Source of the DNA: Blastomussa wellsi
Lineage: Eukaryota > Cnidaria > Anthozoa > Scleractinia > Plerogyridae
Reading direction: 5' to 3'
DNA length: 64,000 nt
NCBI GenBank assembly: GCA_947652115.1
Contig: OX393564.1
Coordinates: 7,133,524 to 7,197,523 of the forward strand
Below, piece after piece: positions 56,858-64,000 of the stretch; the first letter of the stretch is position 1, and the number at the start of each line of letters is the position of its first letter. Below the pieces are notes generated by a model. It ran no database searches and was not told the DNA's origin. It saw nothing but the letters and a program-made list of their open reading frames with translations. The position numbers and the translations under genes are program-made.

Positions 56858-59800
56858 TACACTAGTTACCATTTGGCGTGCAATCTCTAGATGTACATAA
56901 AGTGTGACTGTGCAAACAGCAACTTGCGTTTTATGACAATGCAAAACAAAGATTGAAGTTTGCGTTTCCCAGAGCTTTTACATCTCTAAACTACAATGTA
57001 CATGATTTTGTAAATAATTATTATTCTGCAGCACTGACAGCATTAATAGTGTCATGGTTACCTCTAGTTCTCTAAGATTCTTGATATCCAGTTCTTGTAA
57101 TAGCAAGCTGTATGGTATAAACTGTTAAAACAAACAGTACAATGCTACGATCAGCCATACCTACTAGATGACCCATAGAAACTGTTATGTGGCAATATGT
57201 TTTGCTAATCACTTGTGTAAGTAAAGCACTGCAGTTACCTTTGATTTGGCTGCTAATGAGACTATCGTTAGATGTCTAAGTTTCTTTAGTTGCGCTGGAG
57301 TAAGAGGTGGTAACGAGCTGACACCGGCTGCCAAAGACAAAAGAAATCAAATCATATCCGTAAGGTTACGCAGATCTGCAATAACTTCAACTGTCTGAGG
57401 TGACCTGAATCTATTCAAATTGGATGTCCTATGTTCCAATGAGAACTTAGGGTTTAAAGTGCACCTGGGTTGATGTCACAAGCTGATTTGAATGCATGTT
57501 TACAAAGACTTGATGCGAGGTAAATCGGTCTGTGACGTCAACCCAGGAATAGACCCACGCCCCTTCAGACTTGGTCGTGTAACAAATGGTGCACAGTTTT
57601 CGTAACTTTTGAATGCAATAAATTGTCAGCATTTGTTAAAAAGGAGAAACGAAAGATGTTATGTGTTTCAAACTGGTACAAAGCTTTATTTTAGCAAAAA
57701 ATATTTTTGGGGTTAGGTGCACTTTAAGTCAATACCTTTAAATGATTATTATAATTCCCACCCTCACATTCTTTTGAACAGATTTAATCCAATCAGAAGC
57801 CAACTGGAAGCACTTCCTCAGCTTATCATTGGATAATGAGTGCACACACATGTAAGAATGTGAATTAATTAAAAGAAGTCATACTTTTGGGATCCGTCCC
57901 TGTTGTAAACTGTGTACACTATGTCTTGGCTTTCAAAAGCTATCACATGGCAGAAGTGAGGTACCCACGACATATTTTTGAAGTGATTTAATTTCGTATT
58001 GAACCATGGTAGTGTTTAACATGCCATATATGGTATATCCTATTATGGGTGACTATGTGAACTACCATGAAGTATATACATGCACAGTAATAATGGGAGA
58101 CTTGCAACCAAGCCTTTGTTTCTCTTGCAACCAAGCCTTTGTTTCTCTTGTAACCAAGCCTTTGTTTCTCTTGTGGATCAAGGCAGGTCCTTCTCTGCTA
58201 GGCTTACCTTTATAGTCACCATATGTCCCAAAGGCAAATATGTTCAAAAGATTCCAGTGTGATGCATTTTCTGATTTTTCTAACTGTAGACAAAAACAAA
58301 TTCTTGATTATACATGTACACCGTGAAAAGAGTACTGCTGTTACAGTAACTGTTAAACTCTTCATAAAAAGGGCCAATGGATTTTGCATCATTATTATTC
58401 AGTAAGAAAAAATAATGCGAGTAACAGGGCTCAAAATTGTGAATGATGCCAAATGCAACTAAAATTTCATCTGTGGTGATAGTTTAGTCACCAAAATGCT
58501 GACTGCATTACTTTGTAGTTTAGAAAGTTTTTAGTTATTTTTTCCTGGGATTTGATTGTCATTAGTTTTACAATTATTTTTAGGTTTTGAGGACCTCCCT
58601 GAAAACCATGCAATGTGACAGGAGCTTCCTCCATAAAGATTATAATGATTATTATCATTTGTGTTGACGATGCATGACATTTCAAGGCCTTTTTCTCGGA
58701 CTTTGTGTCCTTCTAGAAAATTGTTATGTATTGAAAGATATTTGCTTCTAACACATTCAAAATTAGAATTTAAGAAATCAATCCATTCTTTTGCTCTGCT
58801 GTAAAATTTTCTCTTGCATCAGAAAACAGTCTTGCAAAAGGCTGATGTACATAATGGTTAGTAAACTGGTGGTCCTTACTCAAGAGGTCGAAGTTTGAGC
58901 CTCTAGGGTTGGGGTCACTGTGTTGTGTTCTTTGGAAAGACACTTTAATCTCATAGTGCATCTTTCCACTCAGGGGTAGGTGGGGGTAATTCTGTGATGG
59001 ACTAGCATGCCATCCAGGGTGGGGGGGGGGGGGGGTGGAAATACATAATTATACTCATAGTTGAACCATGCAGTGGAAAATACAGATATGCACCGACCTG
59101 ATGGACTGCTAGGCTAAAACACAGACTACAGTGTAAGGTTTTGGAACACTAGCCTGCATGGCAGGCAGTTTGAAACGGAGGGGACAAGGGAAAGCGAGAA
59201 GAATGCAAAGAGAAGCACAAAGGGAAAGGGGGAGGGAGCTGCCTGCAAGGATGCTATTGTTTTTTCTGTTTTTTTTCGTCCACCAGATAAGCATAAAAAT
59301 CGTGATTCGTCAGAATAAATTAATTTCAAAATTTATTACTCTGAATGGTCAGTGCTATGTCACTCAAATACTTGACTGTCACTCAAGCTTCACAAATTCA
59401 TGTTCAACATGACGAATTTGTCGGACGTTGGCCTGTTTGAGCGACTTGTCATGAAACTCTTCATTCTTTGGGAGAAAATGGTTTTAGTAACTAGAATGTA
59501 AACGTAATTGTATTTGTTTTGGTAACTGTATCCATAATTAGTTGTAGATTTGTAATTGTGAGTAGTTGTAACATATTGTTTGTAGTATGACTAAAGAAAG
59601 AAATAGAAAGAAAAAGAAAAACTTTGTGTTAAAAGAAGAGAAGAGAAAGACAGTCAGGCAGGTTTTTGAACGGAAAACTCTTGAAAGGATAAATTAGTGA
59701 AAGGCCTACATGGTCTCCCCTCGTTGTTTATGGTTGTGATGCAGTTTACAGACAAACCTCATTACAACTGCTCTCCTTTGTTGGATGACCTCTTTTCCAT

Positions 59801-60214
59801 CCTTTAAATGATTTTACATTTTATTATTTGCTTGCAGAACATAGGTTACAAAAACGGGAAATTGGAGCATTATGCGCGACAAAAAGCGGCGCAAGTCTGG
59901 CAGCCAGACATTTCACAGATCACTAGGTTTTGCAGTTAATTAAGCTTCCCCTTTCACTTCACACTTTGAGCTCTTTTCGCTTTCCCTTCTCCCTTTGAAC
60001 TGTCTGTGATGCAGGTACTGGATGACAAACATGTCGAACATACCGCCTTAACAGATGGCATCTCTATAAGTTCCCCAAACACATACACTCCTGGTGCCTC
60101 CAATGTCTGGTTTATAAGTGCTACTAATCCAGCTCCGCGTGCCGACTTGGCCAACAAAACATACTGCTCTAGGTTATGGCTGTGACTAAATGTTTTCACC
60201 TCTTTTTCTGCCAT
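54587..60214 (-). CDS. COPS7: COP9 signalosome complex subunit 7 (final exon not found)
   Basis: Eight exons on the minus strand: 60214-60044, 58283-58208, 57327-57239, 57121-57062, 56660-56595, 56420-56344, 56105-56000 and 54720-54587, all GT-AG and phase-compatible, giving about 260 residues. Exon 1 starts [20 protein letters not shown] and includes [20 protein letters not shown]. Exon 2 has [16 protein letters not shown]. Exon 3 has [17 protein letters not shown]. Exon 4 is [20 protein letters not shown]. Exon 5 is [20 protein letters not shown]. Exon 6 has [11 protein letters not shown], then VLQDW. Exon 7 has [20 protein letters not shown]. Exon 8 has [13 protein letters not shown] and ends at KG. 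This is the PCI-domain subunit 7 of the CSN, which removes NEDD8 from cullins. Animal homologues are about 265-275 residues, so one short exon is missing. Exons 3-8 lie in duplication unit B. Confidence 0.92.
55590..55922. mobile_element. Unit-B-only insertion of two hairpin elements
   Basis: Absent from unit A, where ACTCAC is followed directly by AAACC. The first part, 55590-55803, has perfect 21-bp ends beginning TTATCAATAAAGGGCAAAAT. The second, about 55807-55920, pairs TAATCCCATGAG, TACTATTAAGGATTAATT and GCAC with GTGCAAATTAATCCTTAATA and CTCATGTGATTA. It lies in the COPS7 intron between exons 7 and 8. Confidence 0.8.
56697..56855. mobile_element. 159-bp MITE insertion in unit B with TCTA target duplication
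   Basis: Ends TGTTGTGGTTTAAATTTATC and its complement. The interior is palindromic (CTGGTTTAAAATTTTTTAAA). TCTA occurs at 56693-56696 and 56856-56859, but only once at the matching site of unit A (near 47672-47675), which is the empty site. It lies in the COPS7 intron between exons 4 and 5. Confidence 0.93.
57455..57726. mobile_element. AAAGTGCACCTA-family MITE with left arm deleted
   Basis: The right arm is complete (CCACGCCCCTTCAGAC, AACTTTTGAATGC, AAAAAGGAGAAAC, TTAGGTGCACTTT), but only about 11 bp of the left arm remain before GGGTTGATGTCAC. The duplication end lies inside it at 57616. Confidence 0.8.
58106..58174 (+). repeat. 23-bp tandem repeat, three copies
   Basis: The unit AACCAAGCCTTTGTTTCTCT plus TGC or TGT is repeated three times with one variable base. 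It is in COPS7 intron 2, just downstream of exon 2 in the direction of transcription. Confidence 0.9.
58848..59085 (+). mobile_element. Diverged tRNA-derived SINE
   Basis: ATAATGGTTAGTAAACTGG, then AGAGGTCGAAGTTTGAGCCT (degenerate box B), then GTGTTGTGTTCTTTGGAAAG, GACTAGCATGCCATCCAGG, a poly-G run and GGAAATACATAATTA. Same order as the copies at 29585 and 32437. In COPS7 intron 1. Confidence 0.7.
59150..59330. repeat. End fragment related to the RecQ-bearing transposon
   Basis: CTAGCCTGCATGGCAGGC, the purine-rich block, GCCTGCAAGGATGCTATTGT and GTCCACCAGATAAGC follow the order of the 19075-18930 end read in reverse. Only one end is present. Confidence 0.55.
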
Positions 60215-62298
60215 GATGCCCTTGAATAGTAGCTGATTGTACTGTAAACAGTTATTAAATAAATTATAAAAAAAATAGTATTATAAGTATTATATTATTA
60301 GTATTACAAGCCAACTTTCCCCCTAACCATGAGCGATTCTATAAAACGAGGCTGAGCGGCTCAGCATGTCAATCACAAATCCCAATGAGACGATTTTATT
60401 GGTTGAGAACTGAACTCAACTGGTTTTCTTTGGTGTGGCATGATCCGAACTTGTCTCTTCGTATTAATAAAAAAAAAAGAATTAAATATTATCTAGACTC
60501 TCGTGAATAAAATTGTTCCTTTTGTCGTTTGGGTGCAAACAATCTAAATATACAGAAATAGTGGAAGATACATGTAACTGTTGTGCATTATTCTGCAAAA
60601 TTACAGAATTTCCTTGCGGCAAGCGACTTGACGATAACCAAACATGCCAATTAAGTTTCAGCAAGTTTGAAGAGCGTTCTCTCCTGGTTTGTCCACAAGT
60701 CGACAGTCACTGGAAGTCATACCCCAACATCGTTATTGGTCTTTTATTTGAATTCTTAGGAAGCCCATGAGACAAAGTACATGTACTTAAATAACAAATG
60801 TGTTCAGCATTGTCTGTTTGAGCTTTCATGTCACAACAGTGTTTGTGCGTGGTCAACACAAAAGCAAAGTTTGAATTTGCAGGATTTGTGTAATCATTTC
60901 TGTTTAAATTTGTTTAACTTGTATGGAAAAAGATTATTAGTATATATTGTATTTGAGGTGGTTAATTCCACATAAAAAATCAGAGCTGACAATTAAAAAG
61001 AGGAGAGAGATAGAGGGGGTCTCGTTCTGTGTTTAAGAAATACATGTATTTACTATCAAACAGATCAAACAATACTGAAGGGGGGTGGGGGGTGGGGGGA
61101 TTGGCTGCTGGGCAGTGGATTTACATTGGAATGGCCCTAGGAACTTTACTTCATGGTGTTTGACGGTATTATGATCAGCATTCTGATTATATGGTTTTGG
61201 GATATTTAAGGCATTTGCCAAAAGCTGTCACAGTCCAGTTCTATTAAAGTGCAAGCACTCGACTATAATTATAATTATTACTTGTGAAAATATAAATAAT
61301 TAATTACAATACTATTAAGCTTATATGTTTGATTGAAATAAACTTTAACAGTTAATACCTTTTCACCTCCGTTTATGGGCGGCGAATGCAAGATATTCTA
61401 CAAGAACTGAGGTTGAAAATTCCGGTTGAAAGTAAAAGTTCTTTAGAAGTCAAAGCAGCACAGGAAGTCCTTAGCCAAACTTGATGTTCTTCTATTTCTA
61501 GGACAAAACGAAATGAATTATGATTAATTCCAAAGGGATACTTTCATTTGTCATTATTAAAGCAGAACAAAAATTAAATTATTATCTTGAAATAAACTAT
61601 GTGATCATTCTTGCAAATCCTCGGCGTCCATAAACGCTACATTCGAGCTTCTCCAATCGAAAATCAATTCAAAAATCCTATTTCTAAAGAAACTAGCAAT
61701 AGAACTCTTCATTTAAACTGCAAATGAAATATGTTCACAACTGGAAGACGGAAAAATAAGGAGGGGGTAAGTTTCTAAAGAAACGGTGGTGCTGCGTCGG
61801 TGGGAAGTATAACAATATAATTTTGTTTTATCAACTAGGTTGATAATGTGAATTGGCCACCGTAAAGAGATTCAAGAGCTGACGTTTCGTTTTATCAACC
61901 TAGTTGATAAAACAAAATTATATTGGAAAAATAAGGAAATTTGTACCTTCTCGCAATCTACCATGGCTGAACTTCTTCTTGGTACCAGACTCCTCGCTGT
62001 AAAATGAAGTTCTGGGCAGAATTTCCTATTGCAGATTTGTGATATTTTATCAATTTTATAGACCGTAAATAAGTGGAAATTGCCTCAAAATCGATCAAAT
62101 GGGAGAGAAAACTTTGTAAACTAGCTGAAAATGAACGAAATATAATATGCAGTTTTGAACAGCCCCAGGGCCCTTGCGTGACGTGCTCCCGCGATAGATC
62201 AGCTGTCAACTTTATCAGAGCAGAAACAAGAGAGGCAATTAGGCTTTTACTTCGTCCACATCATTTCGTCGCTTCCTTTTGGCGTTTTTCGCGATTGT
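60215..62298. other. COPS7-UBE2J2 head-to-head intergenic region
   Basis: The two genes diverge across about 2.1 kb. A hairpin lies at 61816-61924. I see no further gene. The frames at 60513-60770, 60781-60975 and 62073-62369 overlap AT-rich DNA or the presumed UBE2J2 5' UTR and show no domain. Confidence 0.5.
61816..61924. repeat. Hairpin with TTTTATCAACTAGGTTGATA arms
   Basis: AATATAATTTTGTTTTATCA, ACTAGGTTGAT and the complementary TTTTATCAACCTAGTTGATA, AAACAAAATTATATT flank a core with GAATTGGCCACCGTAAAGAG and GCTGACGTTTCG. That core is common at the ends of Penelope-like elements in marine invertebrates (from memory), so this may be a solo terminal piece. Confidence 0.5.
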
Positions 62299-62584
62299 AT
62301 GGCATCCCGAAAGCGCGTACATACAACAGCAGCCTCGAGGTTACGCCAAGATTATCTACGTATTGTTAAAGACCCTGTTCCGTACATAACAGCGCTTCCA
62401 TTACCGTCAAATATACTAGAATGGTTTGTATGATTTGTTTTGCAAGTTTGAGCTATTTCATCACTTTGCAACTCATTCACTGCGTCATTTTTCTTTTCTC
62501 ACGTTGTGTCATCGCCTGGTCTTTTATTTTTCTTCTTTCTCAGGCATTATGTCGTTCGAGGCCCAGAAAATACGCCTTACGCAG
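62299..62584 (+). CDS. UBE2J2: Ubiquitin-conjugating enzyme E2 J2, first two exons (partial)
   Basis: Exon 1, 62299-62423, encodes MASRKRVHTTAASRLRQDYL, RIVKDPVPYITALPLPSNIL, E and two bases of W. Exon 2, 62544-62584, gives WHYVVRGPENTPYAG. Splice sites are GT at 62424 and AG at 62542-62543, then GT at 62585, with phases 2 and 1. The protein matches the N-terminus of UBC6-type E2 enzymes (LKQDYLRIxKDPVPYI, PLPSNILEWHYVVRGPE), the tail-anchored ER enzymes of ER-associated degradation. The catalytic cysteine, UBC core and C-terminal membrane anchor would be encoded beyond this window; I found no third exon up to 64000. Transcribed divergently from COPS7. Confidence 0.92.
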
Positions 62585-64000
62585 GTATTTTCCCTTTATG
62601 GATAACATTTTTTGTCATTTAGGTAGTTATAAGTAGATGTAGCCATTAGCGTTCAAACTTACAAGATTACGTGTAAATATAAGCGTCCTGATATCTTTAT
62701 TTTCCAAAATATTCGAATTCAATATATTTCATTTTCTCCAACAGTTTTAGAATATAAGACATCAAAGAATGTATATGTACTGCACTGTCGTTCAATAATT
62801 TAAATTATATTAATATACTATGAAAAGTGTACAGTATTATTGTACAATCCGTCATTAGTATTTGTTGGTAATAGCTTTATGTAACAAGAGGATGGATCCA
62901 GTAGCGTATAACTCGCAAATAAAGTCTGATTTGAAGCAGGCTCTTACACAGTAACCTGTTTACAGTTCTGGGAACTAGAGAAGATTGGATACTAGGGAAG
63001 ATTGAGGCATGCAGAGTATCATAGACACCCAACAGGTCTCAATCCTCAGAAATAAAACTTGTCCAACGATTTTTTTTAAACTTTCCCTGAATATTCTCTT
63101 CCAAGCACTGTTTCGAAAAATACAATAAAAAAGGCAGGTCACTTTGCTCGCAAAAGAAATATGATGGGCTGATCTTACCCCATTTATGCTAATCGCACCT
63201 GCTATTTTATCGTTTCACAGTACATATTGCGGTCGCTGAAATGAAAGATTATTAACAGAATACTTGGCAAAAAAACGTGATAGCTAGCAAGTCATGATCA
63301 TATAGAACAATGCAACACACATTGCATAATTTGTGGAATAATCAGACACATTTAAACGGTACCGACTCAAAACGTCCCTCAAGTTGTTGTTCCCAAGGCT
63401 ATTATTAGCATCCTTGAGTAAAAGTTTTCTGAAAGGATTTAACTATATCTTTTTTTCCTAACCCAAAATTTCTCTTTTTTTATTTTTTTTTTAACTTAAA
63501 GACGATCCTTTGTACACCAAAATTGTGCAATAAAAATATAGGTAACCATGCTTGTTTACGAGAATAACAACGATTTACCTCGCTCATGAGCAAGTCCGTA
63601 TAGAAAAAGCCGCCATATTGTTCATGTGTGTGCAAAATGCACAATGCCATACTGAGGAATCACCTTAAACAATATTTGGCAGAGACACGTTCACTTCAGA
63701 GATTTATTTGGAGTACTTTTGGGCTTACAGACGCTCTGGGCATATTCACTGATGAAGCGTAATTTTGAGATTTAGGGTGTTCAGGGCATGCTATCTCTCA
63801 TTTCACCCATTTCTGACATTAGTAACTCATCATCTTACAGTGGTGCAAGTCTCGGAAAAATCAACATTAGAAATTTTTGCGAACGTCCTTAAATTAGATG
63901 ACTAAGCTTTCCTTTATCTAAAAACTGCATAAGTTCACAGGCAGCAGTTTACTTTGCTGTCTGAGCTTCAATACTTAAAGCTGTTGTGCCTACTACTATA
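62585..64000 (+). other. UBE2J2 intron, nothing else assigned
   Basis: AT-rich sequence following the exon-2 donor. I looked for an exon continuing the frame after PYAG and found none. No repeat I recognise. Confidence 0.45.

Larger units (their letters stand above)
48441..57616. repeat. Tandem duplication, unit B
   Basis: 9,176 bp. The extra length relative to unit A comes mainly from insertions at 55590-55922 and 56697-56855. It ends at GAATGC within an AAAGTGCACCTA-family MITE, whose remainder (57617-57726) follows only this unit. Confidence 0.92.

Noticed and set aside
58080..58190. Possible CRISPR-like array of 23-bp units
   Set aside because: The three copies abut without spacers, in a eukaryotic intron. 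It is a simple tandem repeat.
62073..62369. 98-residue frame overlapping UBE2J2 exon 1
   Set aside because: It is in a different frame from the clear UBE2J2 coding start at 62299 and covers the presumed 5' UTR.

Overview
The window is animal nuclear DNA: AT-rich, with short exons bounded by GT-AG introns, and packed with small inverted-repeat elements, tRNA-headed SINEs, LINE fragments, a Penelope-like remnant and a Gypsy-type LTR element. A pair of PAN-EGF-levanase-like secreted-protein genes, Mab-21-type genes and this repeat mix are what I would expect of an anthozoan cnidarian, most likely a stony coral. That placement is inferred from family resemblance; no search was run.

Layout. 1-3234: the last two exons of PEX10 (+), split by a 3 kb intron full of MITEs. 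5315-14450: gene A of a PAN-EGF-levanase-like pair (-), five exons. 17482-23342: a small inverted-repeat element opened by two later insertions, a 1.56 kb DNA transposon carrying RecQ-helicase and zinc-ribbon-like fragments and a 4.1 kb Gypsy LTR retrotransposon with a 5-bp target duplication. 24351-26248: a Mab-21/cGAS-like gene with one coding exon (+). 28652-35478: gene B of the PAN-EGF-levanase-like pair (-), same exon plan as gene A. 37060-38480: an L1-type LINE tail. 39735-57616: a head-to-tail duplication of about 9 kb holding six internal exons of the COP9 signalosome subunit 7 gene. 54587-60214: the complete part of COPS7 (-). 62299-62584: the first two exons of UBE2J2 (+), which runs off the window.

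The recognisable cellular genes are housekeeping genes (peroxisome import, COP9 signalosome, ER-associated ubiquitin conjugation) mixed with a candidate innate-immune nucleotidyltransferase and two secreted multidomain proteins. They show no operon-like link. The main points of interest are the duplicated secreted-protein family, the partial COPS7 duplication with its dated element insertions (which must be separated from an uncollapsed haplotype), and the RecQ-bearing transposon.
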